DNA from: Neorhizobium vignae
GTDB taxonomy: Bacteria > Pseudomonadota > Alphaproteobacteria > Rhizobiales > Rhizobiaceae
Reading direction: 5' to 3'
NCBI RefSeq assembly: GCF_000732195.1
Contig: NZ_JNNU01000003.1
Span: forward strand, 186,001 to 250,000
DNA: 64,000 nucleotides
This document shows, one piece after another, positions 37,632-46,599 of the stretch; within the stretch, counting starts at the first letter, position 1; every line of letters starts with the position of its first letter. The translations under genes were made by a program, and so were the position numbers. Under the pieces are notes generated by a model. The model made no database searches and had not been told where the DNA came from. It was given only the letters and a program-made list of their open reading frames with translations.

Positions 37632-38390
37632 ATGAACTCCGAAATCAAAAGCGCCGGCCGGATTCTCGATCTGCTGGAATACATGGCGTCCAGGCGGGAA
37701 GCGGTACCGCTGGCCCAGATCGTGCGCGATCTTTCTTTCCCCAAAAGCAGCGCGCACGGCCTCGTTCAGACGCTGGCGGCGCGCGGCCACGTGGTCCAGG
37801 ACGACGCCGGCCGCTACATGCTGGTCGAGGCGACCCGGCACGGCTTTCCGTTCCGGCGCCATGAAGAGCCGCTGGTCGTCGTGGCAAAACCGTTCATGGA
37901 GAAGCTGCGCGACGAATCCGGCGAGACCATCCTGCTCGCGACGATGAACGCCCATTGCGACATCCGTCGGCTGGCGAAATGCGTCAGCCGCCATCGTGTA
38001 CGCTACGACGTAAACCTCGATGCGGCGATCGCCGCCTATTGCACCGCGACCGGCCGCGTGTTGCTCGCCTTCACCCCGAGGGAGGCGCTGGAGCACTATC
38101 TCTCCCGCGTCCAGCTGCTCTCCTATACCCGCTATACTGTGACGGATATAGAGCGCATTCGCGAGATGCTGGTAAAGGTCCGTCGGGACGGCTACGCACT
38201 GAACGATCAGGAGTTCGTCACCGGCTCGACCGGTATTGCCGCGCCGATCTTCGATGGCAACGGCGCGGCCGTCGCGGCCCTCAATCTCGGCGTTCCGACC
38301 GTGCGTTACAACGAGCAGCGCGAGGGCTTTCTGCTGATGGTCCGCAGTGCAGCCGACGATATCAGCCGGGCGCTTGGATACCGTCGCTGA
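37632..38390 (+). CDS. IclR-family transcriptional regulator
   Basis: 252 residues. An N-terminal winged helix (SAGRILDLLEYMASRREAVP, LAQIVRDLSFPKSSAHGLVQ) is followed by the IclR effector domain with the STGIAAPIFDGNGAAVAALN segment near the C-terminus. ATG at 37632 gives the usual family start; ATG at 37611 is in frame but has no better ribosome site. Divergent from the eight-gene importer/hydrolase operon, which it probably regulates. Confidence 0.92.
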   Translation: MNSEIKSAGRILDLLEYMASRREAVPLAQIVRDLSFPKSSAHGLVQTLAARGHVVQDDAGRYMLVEATRHGFPFRRHEEPLVVVAKPFMEKLRDESGETILLATMNAHCDIRRLAKCVSRHRVRYDVNLDAAIAAYCTATGRVLLAFTPREALEHYLSRVQLLSYTRYTVTDIERIREMLVKVRRDGYALNDQEFVTGSTGIAAPIFDGNGAAVAALNLGVPTVRYNEQREGFLLMVRSAADDISRALGYRR

Positions 38391-38600
38391 GGCTCATTTC
38401 TGATGCGGATGATGGAACCGGTGCAGATACGGCGTGATTTGGAAAGCTACACTCTTTCCTGCCGGCATTTTTGGAACAAACTGCGTCGGCCCGCAATCTT
38501 GGGGTCGGAACAAGATGGGGTGGTTGCCGTCCTCCCCTCACGGCATCGCAATATGCCAAGATGTCGTGGTTGTAGCCCACAGGACGGAGAAGACGGCAAA

Positions 38601-39176
38601 ATGAAAGACACGATGATCGGGGTGGATCTGGCAAAGAATGTTTTCGTGCTGCACGCAGCAATGATGGCGGGCGAAGTACGGTATCGAAAGAAACTGTCAC
38701 GAGGACAGTTTCTCCGCTTCCTATCGGAACAGCCGCCAGCGATTGTGATTATGGAAGCCTGCGGTAGCGCCCATTACTGGGCCCGTGAGTTGGTCGAAGC
38801 GGGGCACGAGGTCAGGCTGATCGCTCCGCAATATGTCCGCCCTTTCGTGAAGCGCCAGAAGAACGACGCCGCCGATGCTGAAGCAATCGTCATCGCGGCC
38901 CGTCAGCCCGAGATGCGTTTCGTTCCGCCCAAAACTGCGGATCAGCAAGCTCGGGCGGTTTTATTCCGGGCGCGCGAGCGGATTGTCCGCCAGCGAACGG
39001 AATTGGTGAACGCTTTGCGTGCTGTTCTCTATGAATATGGCCAGGCCATTCCCCAGGGCATCGCTCATATCCAGCGCATTGAAGCGATCGTTGAGAGGAC
39101 TGAGATCGACCTGCCTGAACTCGTTCGGGAGGAGTGCCGTGATCTTTTGGCTCGATGCCAGCTGCGACCTGCTTGA
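38601..39176 (+). pseudogene. IS110-family transposase, N-terminal part
   Basis: The frame starts MKDTMIGVDLAKNVF, the DEDD-type catalytic start of IS110 transposases, and continues through the NDAADAEAI and ERIVRQRTELVNALR segments to about residue 185. It then diverges and stops. The C-terminal transposase_20 half with its conserved serine is missing. Element ends could not be placed. A dead IS remnant between the IclR operon and housekeeping-type genes. Confidence 0.88.
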
Positions 39177-39214
39177 CAACCGCGATTAGAGAACCTCTCG
39201 GGACATCATCTTCG

Positions 39215-39457
39215 ATGGAGGCAGATAAAACGAGAGACGCGCAGCCGATGAGGCCGTCCGCCCGTATACTTAAGTTCACCCCGCTCGGGTCTATGTTTCT
39301 TGCCGCGGCGTCACCCCATGCTGATCCATTGGTCGTTGCGGCAGCCGCGTGGGACATGCTGTTCGATGGAAATGAACTTCCTGACTGCACACTTGCCGAA
39401 TTGGTCGCTATACTTGTGGAACGAGCGTCAGCTCCAGTCGCAACCCGATCTGCGTAG
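39215..39457 (+). CDS. Hypothetical small protein (doubtful)
   Basis: 80 codons from ATG at 39215 preceded by no good ribosome site. The second half (PLVVAAAAWDMLFDGNEL, then AELVAILVERA) looks helical and protein-like, but I recognise no family. It follows the broken transposase and could be a remnant. Confidence 0.25.
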   Translation: MEADKTRDAQPMRPSARILKFTPLGSMFLAAASPHADPLVVAAAAWDMLFDGNELPDCTLAELVAILVERASAPVATRSA

Positions 39458-39648
39458 ACGCGCAGCGGTATCTCCCTGCTCCGCGGCGCCCCACGACATC
39501 TAAACAGTTGGCACGAAACGATTGCGAGCCGGGCGCTCGTCTGTCGGCAGCGAGCTGAAACATACTCCAATCGTCTGTTCATGTTCTCGACGCGCCACCG
39601 AAGCCCGGGTGGATGGACGCTCCGTCGCTCGCTCGAACGGTGACGAGA

Positions 39649-40227
39649 TCAGATGTCCTCGTCGCCACCGAAGTCCATCTCATCTTCCGGGGCTTCGGCT
39701 TCCGGTGCGGCAGGCTCGGGTGTAGCGGCTTGCGCCTTGTCAGCGCCGAACATGCCGCCGATCGCATTGCCGAGCAGAACACCCCCGGCGACGCCCATTG
39801 CAGTCTGTGCCGCGCCGGCAAGGAAGCCGCCACCGACGCGGCTCTGGGTTGGCATGCCGTTCTGGCCATAACCCTGGTTCTGCCCGCCCCACGGGGAACC
39901 GGGAGCGGTGCGCCCATCGAAGGACGGCTGTGGTGGCGCGGAACGCCGTGGAGGAGCATTGTTACCGAACATAGAGGAAAAGAAGCCCCCTCCGCGCGAA
40001 CTCTGTGCTTCTTGTGCTTCGAGTTCTTCAATACGGCGCTGTGCCGCTTCGAGAGCCTGCTCCTGCACCACGATTGTCTGGGCCATGTAGTAGGGCGCGC
40101 CGGGCTGTTGGCTGATCCGCTCCTGGATGAAGCGTTCGGATTCGGCATCGCGATGGCCGGCTTGGCGCTCGACATGGGCGAGCTTGGAGAACAGGCCGTC
40201 GATGGCCTGCTGGTCGTTGCGATCCAT
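39649..40227 (-). CDS. DUF2076 domain-containing protein
   Basis: 192 residues. The N-terminal 80 residues (DRNDQQAIDGLFSKL and the PYYMAQTIVVQEQALEAAQR coiled-coil part) match DUF2076. A Gly/Pro/Asn-rich linker with GGGFFSSMFGN follows, then a Gly/Ala helix pair near 120-150 that may insert in a membrane, and an acidic C-terminus ending DFGGDEDI. AAGGAG precedes the ATG. Function unknown; often annotated as periplasmic or membrane-associated. Confidence 0.85.
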   Translation of the reverse strand: MDRNDQQAIDGLFSKLAHVERQAGHRDAESERFIQERISQQPGAPYYMAQTIVVQEQALEAAQRRIEELEAQEAQSSRGGGFFSSMFGNNAPPRRSAPPQPSFDGRTAPGSPWGGQNQGYGQNGMPTQSRVGGGFLAGAAQTAMGVAGGVLLGNAIGGMFGADKAQAATPEPAAPEAEAPEDEMDFGGDEDI

Positions 40228-40255
40228 GGGATGTCTCCTTGGGTATGGACTGCTG

Positions 40256-40972
40256 TTACTCTTCGCGCTGCCCAGTGAAGTTCAGCAGCAGCTGGAAGAT
40301 GTTGACGAAGTTCAGGTAAAGCGACAGAGCGCCAAATACGGCGAGCTTCTGCTGGGATTCCTGGTCGTAATTGTCGGCGTACTGCTCCTTGATGTTCTGG
40401 GTGTCCCAGGCAGTCAGACCGACAAAGACGACAATGCCGATGACCGAGACGGCAAATTGCAACGCACTGGATCCCAGGAAGATGTTGACGATCGAGGCGA
40501 TCATCACACCGATCAGACCCATGATCATGAATGACCCGAACTTGGCAAGGTCACGCTTCGTCACATAGCCGTAAAGGCTGGTCGCGCCGAACATGGTGGC
40601 GGCGATGAAGAATGTCCGCGCGATGCTCGCTCCTGTGAACACCAGGAAAACGGATGCGAGCGACAGGCCCATGACCGCGCAAAAAGCCCAGAAAGTCATC
40701 TGCGCCGCGGAAGCCGACATCGAATGCATCTTGAACGAGAAGAAGAAGACGAAAGCAAGCGGAGCCAGCATCACCACCCATTTCAAGGGCGTGGAGAAGA
40801 TCGGCACGTAGAGCGCCGGGGTCGTGCCGACGATGAAGGCGACAAGCCCCGTTACGACCAAGCCAAGGCCCATATAGTTGTAAATGCGCAGCATGTGCTT
40901 GCGCAGGCCCTCGTCGAAAACTGCGGCAGATGCCGGTTTGTAGGCGCCGTAGCGGTCCTGTTGGGGATACAT
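40256..40972 (-). CDS. Bax inhibitor-1/YccA family membrane protein
   Basis: 238 residues with about seven membrane helices starting near residue 30 and the family stretch FGATSLYGYVTKRDLAKFG near 135. BI-1 proteins are calcium-leak-like membrane proteins; the bacterial YccA branch interacts with the FtsH protease in E. coli. GGAGAC precedes the ATG. Lies 28 nt upstream of the DUF2076 gene on the same strand, so they may be co-transcribed. Confidence 0.92.
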   Translation of the reverse strand: MYPQQDRYGAYKPASAAVFDEGLRKHMLRIYNYMGLGLVVTGLVAFIVGTTPALYVPIFSTPLKWVVMLAPLAFVFFFSFKMHSMSASAAQMTFWAFCAVMGLSLASVFLVFTGASIARTFFIAATMFGATSLYGYVTKRDLAKFGSFMIMGLIGVMIASIVNIFLGSSALQFAVSVIGIVVFVGLTAWDTQNIKEQYADNYDQESQQKLAVFGALSLYLNFVNIFQLLLNFTGQREE

Positions 40973-40989
40973 GATTGTCTCCTTGCCGA

Positions 40990-41751
40990 TCAGTAGAGTG
41001 AGTTTTTGAGAAGTTCAGCCTCGTCGATCAGGCCGATATTGGGTGTACTCGAGATCACCGCATAGGCGACTTCGCCGAGTTGCCACCAGGCCGCTTCGGC
41101 GTCCGTGAAATCGAGGTCTTTCACGGCTTCCACTGCGAACTGGCCGGGGCGGACGGCAAAGAGCGAGATCAACGCCCCTTCTTCTGTCCGAACGCTGGTC
41201 TCGACGCTGGGTCCGAAGTCCGATGGGAAAACCTGGACGTCAATGACCGTCCAGCCCTTGGGCAGTTCCGGCATCACGATCCCCGTGGCTGCGCGAATGT
41301 CATCGCGATCATAGATCTTTACCTCAGGCTGAGACGGCATCCCCGCACGAACGAGCGATGTCTGGTGGGCGCGCACAGCCTGTCCGACGAATGAAGGCGG
41401 AGGAACGGAAGCGTTGACCTCGCCCGGACCCATGGACGAATGGGCGAACCATCCGGCTGTCAAAAGGATGCCCACGGCTGCCACCTTCTGCAGGGCCGTC
41501 CACATTCGGGCATTGGCAAGCCCCGAGGACAGGTGACGAGCTGCTTCCCTGGCCCGCGGATTACAAACGACATCGCCGGCGGTCATCGCAAGCTTCAAAG
41601 TGGTGCGCATACCGAGATCTGCCATCACCCGGGCCGCCGCTTCGGGATGTTTCGCGAGCCAGGTTTCCACCCTGAGCCTGCCAGAAGGGTCCAGTTGGCT
41701 ATCGACGTAGGCATCTAGGTCGCTCTCGAGAATGGTCGCGACGTCAGTCAT
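40990..41751 (-). CDS. Anti-sigma factor, transmembrane
   Basis: 253 residues. The N-terminal part (DLDAYVDSQLDPSGRLRVET, then PEAAARVMADL) is the common anti-sigma domain without an HxxxCxxC zinc motif. One membrane helix lies around 90-107, followed by a periplasmic domain. It overlaps the sigma factor gene by 8 bp and should hold that sigma factor at the membrane until a signal arrives. Confidence 0.88.
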   Translation of the reverse strand: MTDVATILESDLDAYVDSQLDPSGRLRVETWLAKHPEAAARVMADLGMRTTLKLAMTAGDVVCNPRAREAARHLSSGLANARMWTALQKVAAVGILLTAGWFAHSSMGPGEVNASVPPPSFVGQAVRAHQTSLVRAGMPSQPEVKIYDRDDIRAATGIVMPELPKGWTVIDVQVFPSDFGPSVETSVRTEEGALISLFAVRPGQFAVEAVKDLDFTDAEAAWWQLGEVAYAVISSTPNIGLIDEAELLKNSLY

Positions 41752-42274
41752 TGCCGCCTCCTACAATTTTGAGATGGCTGGGCTTCCTGGTGCCGTCGTC
41801 GAACGCTCGGAGATTCGCCCTTGCCCGAGAGACTCGGGACATCAGTGTCCCGACCGGAATGCCAAGCGTGTCGGCGGCCTCCTGATAGGACAGGTCTTCG
41901 ACGGCGACGAGATGTAGGGCTTCACGCTGCTCTTCGGGCAGGGCCAGAAAGGCTTGACGAACCTGAGCGAGATGTACGGAATGCTCTTGGCCCGCGGCAT
42001 AAGACAAATCGGTTTCCAACATCGCCGCATCGTCGCGGCGGGCTCTTGCCGCTGAAGAACGCACTTGGTCTACATGGGTATTGTGGACGATGGAGAGCAG
42101 CCAGTTCCGCAGGCTCGCACCCGGACGAAAGGTTGCCCGCCGCTCATAAGCTCGAACCAAGGCATCGTGAACGAGATCTTCTGCGTCAGTCGCATTTCGT
42201 GCCAGCGAGCGCGCATAACGCCTAAGCGTGGTCAACTGTCCGATTACATCAAAGGCACGTCTGTTGCGGTCCAT
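41744..42274 (-). CDS. ECF-type RNA polymerase sigma factor
   Basis: 176 residues with sigma region 2 (LARNATDAEDLVHDALVRAY near 25-45) and region 4 (LPEEQREALHLVAVEDLSYQ and a helix-turn-helix at EAADTLGIPVGTLMSRVSR). Activity should be controlled by the overlapping anti-sigma gene. A GGAAG-N17-CGTA element immediately upstream suggests autoregulation, although it would leave almost no leader. Confidence 0.93.
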   Translation of the reverse strand: MDRNRRAFDVIGQLTTLRRYARSLARNATDAEDLVHDALVRAYERRATFRPGASLRNWLLSIVHNTHVDQVRSSAARARRDDAAMLETDLSYAAGQEHSVHLAQVRQAFLALPEEQREALHLVAVEDLSYQEAADTLGIPVGTLMSRVSRARANLRAFDDGTRKPSHLKIVGGGND

Positions 42275-42283
42275 GTCCCCATA

Positions 42284-42309
42284 TACGGAGCCGGCACTGT
42301 TTTGCTTCC
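42284..42309 (-). promoter_or_regulatory. Possible ECF-type promoter of the sigma/anti-sigma pair
   Basis: On the minus strand GGAAG (42309-42305), 17 nt, CGTA (42287-42284), similar to GGAAC-N17-CGTT-type ECF promoters. The -10 box ends 10 nt before the sigma ATG, so the transcript would be nearly leaderless; this lowers confidence. Confidence 0.3.
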
Positions 42310-42623
42310 ATCATCGCCAAAATATTTTTCGAACTCGCAAGAAAGGTCGATGACGCAGATAAATTCCCTAGACGAGAGACGGATGAGCCGGCTCCAACTG
42401 TTTACCTTTCAAGAACTTGGTAAAGTCCGGTCGTTCCGTTGCTGACGATGGCGCCGCCAGGGCCAGACGAAGACGTTCGCTGTCTTAACCCTAAGGCGAA
42501 CATTCGAATTATGCAACTCGACTCCCCCGCCAAGTAGGCTAGGTTGAAGAGAGGTCAGGAAGCACTCGCTGATATCGCGATGCGCAGCCGTTGCTCTATC
42601 TGAGCAGCTTTTGGGAGGAATTT
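42310..42623. other. Intergenic region between the sigma factor and a small secreted-protein pair
   Basis: About 310 bp with no protein-like frame. Serves as divergent promoter region; TTGGGAGGAA at its right end is the ribosome site of the next gene. Confidence 0.4.
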
Positions 42624-42761
42624 ATGAAGCTTGCAATTACCAGTCTCGTACTTGTCATCGCCCTTGGGTTCTCGATCGCGCTGGCGACCGCGCATAGCGG
42701 AGGGACCGATCGCAACGGTTGTCATCAAGACAACAGGAACGGCGGTCGTCATTGCCACTAA
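42624..42761 (+). CDS. Small secreted YHYH-type protein
   Basis: 45 residues: a signal peptide (MKLAITSLVLVIALGFSIAL) followed by AHSGGTDRNGCHQDNRN and ending GGRHCH. The AHSGGTD-x-NGCH ... HCH pattern is that of the tiny YHYH-domain secreted proteins found in many bacteria, whose His/Cys spacing suggests metal binding. GGGAGGAATTT gives a strong ribosome site. The next gene begins within its last codons. Confidence 0.8.
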   Translation: MKLAITSLVLVIALGFSIALATAHSGGTDRNGCHQDNRNGGRHCH

Positions 42762-43033
42762 GTAGCTTTCCGACCGCAGTCCTGTTCGCGCTCGCGACCG
42801 CCGGCACGGTTCTTGCCTGGGACGGCGTTGATAGCAGTACCGGTGGATCAATCGAGATCGGCAAGGGAACCCTGGTCCGGCCTGGTCGGACGATCGAGAT
42901 TTATGACTATAGCGGGGGCGGGTACCGTGACGTAGACGTCCAGAGTATCCGCCGCTACGGCAACTCCGTCGAGGTGGACGTCTATGACAGCGATAGCGGC
43001 CAGACGCGCACGCTGGACAGGGAAGCCAACTGA
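42752..43033 (+). CDS. DUF5334-like secreted protein
   Basis: About 93 residues with a signal peptide ending near LAWDG and a mature part IEIGKGTLVRPGRTIEIYD, then EVDVYDSDSGQTRTLD. The GxLVRxGRxIExYDY ... YDxxSGxxR pattern fits DUF5334 proteins. The start is uncertain: no ATG is available and TTG at 42752 (or TTG at 42719) must be used, overlapping the YHYH gene by 10 bp, which suggests translational coupling. Confidence 0.65.
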   Translation: MPLSSFPTAVLFALATAGTVLAWDGVDSSTGGSIEIGKGTLVRPGRTIEIYDYSGGGYRDVDVQSIRRYGNSVEVDVYDSDSGQTRTLDREAN

Positions 43034-43238
43034 GCGGAAAACGCGGCGCGGCTTTGGTCGCGCCGCGCCCAACCTGCTGGCATGCCTTGTTGGATTCGAT
43101 CCTGGTGGAAATTCCCGACCGCAGGATTACGCCTTTCTGGCCGATGAGGTGGTGTCGCCCGCCTAAGTCAGGTGGCCAGTCCCCAGCACTGCTGAAACCA
43201 GTTGGGTAGCGATGACAGACAGTCGATGGGTGTCTGGT

Positions 43239-44489
43239 CTAACAGTCCTTCACAGATAGGCCGATCGCCTGCTCCTGAAGCAAATAGGCCTTTTGCTGTT
43301 CTGTAATATAATCTCGAACGATGGGGGCTGCGTCCCGGCTGCGGGATAGCTGCATGTGAAACACGAGTTGGCTTCCGGTCCGGAACATCATCTCGCAGCT
43401 GATCAGGTAAAATTCCCACATCCGGGCGAAACGCTCGTCGTGCAATTGGACGACCTTGTCGCGGTTCTTCTCGAAACGTTCCACCCAGTGGGCCAGCGTC
43501 ATCGCATAGTGCAGGCGCAAAAATTCAAGGTCGGTGACCCAAAGGCTATTGCGCTCCACGACTTCGAAAACCTCCGACAACGCCGGAGAGTAAGCTCCGG
43601 GAAAGATATATTTTCGAAGCCAGGCGCTCGCCATGCCGGGAGGGCTCATGTGGCCGATCGAATGGATGACGGCGAGACCATCATCCGGCATCAGCGCGTT
43701 CAGCTTCTTGAAGAACTCATCGTAATGACTGACCCCGACATGCTCGAACATGCCAATCGATACTATCCGATCGAACGTTCCGGTGACATCTCGATAGTCG
43801 CGCAGATCGAACCGGACACGATCGGCGACGCCAGCATTCCGGGCTCGTTCAGTCGCCAGCACCTGCTGTTCCGTCGACAGGGTGACGCCAACCACTTCGA
43901 CATCTTCCAGCTGGGCGAGATAAAGGGCCATGTCGCCCCAACCGCAGCCGATATCAAGCACCTTCATCCCGGGCTTCAGATGGAGTTTCGAGGCGAGCAG
44001 CCGAAGCTTGTTTCTCTGGGCCTGTTCCAGGGTTTCGTCCGCCTCACGAAAATAGGCGCAGGAGTAGAGCATCTTGTCGTCGAGGAAGAGTTTGTAGAAA
44101 TCGTTGCCTAGATCGTAATGGTGGGCGACGTTGCGCTGCGCCTCACCCTTGACGTTGGACTGCTGGCGCTTGCGGAAACGCATCTTGACGGCGCGCAACA
44201 GCTTTTGGATTGGATAGGAGCCAAGCGACAACCGATTGACCGAGAATAGGGTCAGGAAGTCTCGAAGCGTCGAACCGTTTTCAAAGCGGAGTGTGCCATC
44301 CATATAGGCTTCGCCGGCCGCAAGTTCCGAATTGAAGACCAAAGTGCGGTAAAGTCTGCGGTCTGTCAGTCGCATCGTCACTTCCGGGCCCGCCTCACCT
44401 GCAAAGACATGGCTGCGCCCATCGGCGTCAATCACCGTCAGCTTGCCTCTGCGGATGAAGGCTTTCATCATATGCGACAGAGGAAACAT
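43239..44489 (-). CDS. cfa: Cyclopropane-fatty-acyl-phospholipid synthase
   Basis: 416 residues. An N-terminal lipid-binding part (LVFNSELAAGEAYMDGTLR near 60) is followed by the SAM-dependent methyltransferase core with VLDIGCGWGDMALYLAQLE near 205, the family stretch HHYDLGNDFYKLFLDDKMLY near 140 and FPGAYSPALSEV near 320. It transfers a methylene group from SAM to unsaturated phospholipid acyl chains in the inner membrane. The ATG at 44489 follows GAGGTCC; a longer in-frame start at 44633 has no support. Confidence 0.93.
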   Translation of the reverse strand: MFPLSHMMKAFIRRGKLTVIDADGRSHVFAGEAGPEVTMRLTDRRLYRTLVFNSELAAGEAYMDGTLRFENGSTLRDFLTLFSVNRLSLGSYPIQKLLRAVKMRFRKRQQSNVKGEAQRNVAHHYDLGNDFYKLFLDDKMLYSCAYFREADETLEQAQRNKLRLLASKLHLKPGMKVLDIGCGWGDMALYLAQLEDVEVVGVTLSTEQQVLATERARNAGVADRVRFDLRDYRDVTGTFDRIVSIGMFEHVGVSHYDEFFKKLNALMPDDGLAVIHSIGHMSPPGMASAWLRKYIFPGAYSPALSEVFEVVERNSLWVTDLEFLRLHYAMTLAHWVERFEKNRDKVVQLHDERFARMWEFYLISCEMMFRTGSQLVFHMQLSRSRDAAPIVRDYITEQQKAYLLQEQAIGLSVKDC

Positions 44490-44872
44490 GCAGGACCTCG
44501 ACGGATGGAGCGGGATTGAAGCGTCGCGAGCGACGATTCTGCAAGTGGATGAAACGACCATAGACAGCGGAGACCAGACTAGCCTCCAGCTGACGATAAC
44601 AATGTAGAAGTCGATCGACAACATGGGCCGCATCTGGCCGCCGGCGTTTGAAGACGACGCTACCGTCGGGCCCGAAACGGGAGCCGGAGACGCTATGCGT
44701 CCGGAATGTTGACAGCCTCATTGGAAATAAGAATCGCTGCGGACGGTCATCTGTTTCATGACGTCAAGCAGCGCGGCTATACCGGCAGCTTCATCAATCT
44801 GGAGCGTCTGCCGGAGGCTTGGGGCGTCGCCCATGCTAGGCAGGCTGACCGACCTCGGCCTGCTCGGCAACG
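44490..44872. other. Intergenic region, no gene recognised
   Basis: About 380 bp between cfa and the iron-transport permease. Short open frames on both strands lack ribosome sites and family resemblance. It should contain the cfa promoter; none could be placed with confidence. Confidence 0.4.
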
Positions 44873-46549
44873 TCAACGATCTGAGCGACCGATGCGGGAG
44901 AGCAGGATGACCGGTAGCATGCCGATCAGAAGAATGGCCAAGGCGGCGACAGAAGCCTCCTCGTAGGTTCCTCTCGCCGCCTCGCTATACAGGTGGGTGG
45001 CAAATGTTTCGATGTTGAGCGGTCGCAACAGGAGCGTGGCCGGAAGTTCCTTGACGCAATCCACAAAGACCAGCAGGCCGGCCGCGGTTATTGCCGCTTT
45101 GGACAACGGTAGATGTATGTGGCGCAAGGTCCCGGCTGAAGACTGACCGAGCAGACGTGAGGCTTGGTCCAGTGACAAGGGAATACGTGCAAGCCCGGCG
45201 TCAATGCCTCCAGCCGAGATAGCCAGAAACCTCATCGTATATGCGTAGATCAGCGCAGCGCCCGAACCGATGAACAACAGGCCCGTGGAGACTCCGAACC
45301 AATCGATGGCGGCCTGGTCAACCAGTCGATCTGCCGTCGCCAGCACGATCAGAACGCCGATGGCAACCACCGTGCCGGGGGCCGCATATCCCATTGTCGC
45401 GAAACGATAGGACCAAGACGACACCGCGCCCGGTCGAATGCGGTTCGCATAGGCGATGACCAGGCCAAATGCGATCGTGGTCGCGGTTGCGATGACGGCT
45501 AGGGCAATCGTGTTTATTGCCTCGTGCAGCAGGTTCGAGGATAAGCCGGCGAAGCGGATGCGTTGCCATGCAGATGTCGACAGGTAAAAGGCCGGTGCGG
45601 CGAAACCGATCAAGATCGGGGTTAGGCCGAACATGAGTAGAAGCAGGCCTATCGCCGATGAAACTCGGAGGGGTTCAAAACCACGATTACGCTGCGTGGT
45701 TGCGGAATAGCGCTGCCTTCGCCTCGCCCACCGTTCGAACGACACGAGAGCGACGACCATAAGCAATAGCAACAGGGCGATCTGCGACGCCCCGGGCAGG
45801 TCCGTTCGCGTGATCCAGGTCGTATAAATCGACACGGTTAGCGTGCGAACACCGAGAAATTCTGAGGCGCCGACATCGTTCAGCGTTTCCATCAGCGCCA
45901 GGCTGACACCGACGGCGACCGCCGGCCTTGCAAGCGGCAGAGCGACGTTCCAGAAGATGGCGCGGCGGGAGATACCAAGCGTCCGCGCCGCGTCGATGAG
46001 ATTGGCCGATTGTGTCAGGAACATCACGCGTGTGGGCATGTAGACGTACGGGTAGAGAACGAAACCCAGAAGAAGAATACAGCCGGGCATCGAGCGCACG
46101 TCCGGCAATCGGAATTCGCGCGGGCTCGAATAACCAAGCAACCAGCGGATTGCTCCCTGGACGGACCCGATCGGGTGTAGAATGTCGAGATAGGCATAGG
46201 CGATGATGTAGGTCGGCACGGCGAGCGGCAGCAGCAGTGCCCATTCCAGCGTCCGCCGACCGGGAAAGGAATACGCCGTAACCAGCCATGCCATTGTTGT
46301 GCCGATGACAGCCGAAACGATGCCGACGCCCAGGAGAAGGATGATGGTATCGACCATGGAAATCGGCAGGATAGTGGTTGCCAGATGCTGCCAGAGGCCG
46401 GGAGAACCCTGAATGGCCTGCAGGAAAAGGCCCACGACTGGAAGCGCCACAAGTGCTGCAACTATAACTGCGCAGATCAGCCAACGGTTGCTTGGACGAC
46501 GTTTGGGCCAAGCCATCGCGGCGATAGGGGAGGTCACGTTATTCACCAA
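44873..46549 (-). CDS. Ferric-iron ABC transporter permease, fused two-domain (FbpB-like)
   Basis: 558 residues with about twelve membrane helices in two tandem permease domains, each with an EAA-like loop (ANLIDAARTLGISRRAIFWN near 190; SLDQASRLLGQSSAGTLRHI near 470). This fused form is characteristic of FbpB/AfuB/SfuB ferric-iron permeases. The start is TTG 46549 or GTG 46546. It follows the binding-protein gene, with a hairpin in the 50-nt gap. Confidence 0.92.
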   Translation of the reverse strand: MVNNVTSPIAAMAWPKRRPSNRWLICAVIVAALVALPVVGLFLQAIQGSPGLWQHLATTILPISMVDTIILLLGVGIVSAVIGTTMAWLVTAYSFPGRRTLEWALLLPLAVPTYIIAYAYLDILHPIGSVQGAIRWLLGYSSPREFRLPDVRSMPGCILLLGFVLYPYVYMPTRVMFLTQSANLIDAARTLGISRRAIFWNVALPLARPAVAVGVSLALMETLNDVGASEFLGVRTLTVSIYTTWITRTDLPGASQIALLLLLMVVALVSFERWARRRQRYSATTQRNRGFEPLRVSSAIGLLLLMFGLTPILIGFAAPAFYLSTSAWQRIRFAGLSSNLLHEAINTIALAVIATATTIAFGLVIAYANRIRPGAVSSWSYRFATMGYAAPGTVVAIGVLIVLATADRLVDQAAIDWFGVSTGLLFIGSGAALIYAYTMRFLAISAGGIDAGLARIPLSLDQASRLLGQSSAGTLRHIHLPLSKAAITAAGLLVFVDCVKELPATLLLRPLNIETFATHLYSEAARGTYEEASVAALAILLIGMLPVILLSRIGRSDR

Positions 46550-46559
46550 CTGGCCAGAC

Positions 46560-46591
46560 GAAAGGCGCCCGCAAAGACAAGGGCGCCTTTC
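46560..46591 (-). repeat. Intra-operon 11-bp hairpin between binding-protein and permease genes
   Basis: GAAAGGCGCCC (46560-46570) and its exact reverse complement (46581-46591) with a 10-nt loop lie between the two genes. As with the hairpin at 21377, this position suggests unequal expression of receptor and permease. Confidence 0.65.
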
Positions 46592-46599
46592 TGTCCATG

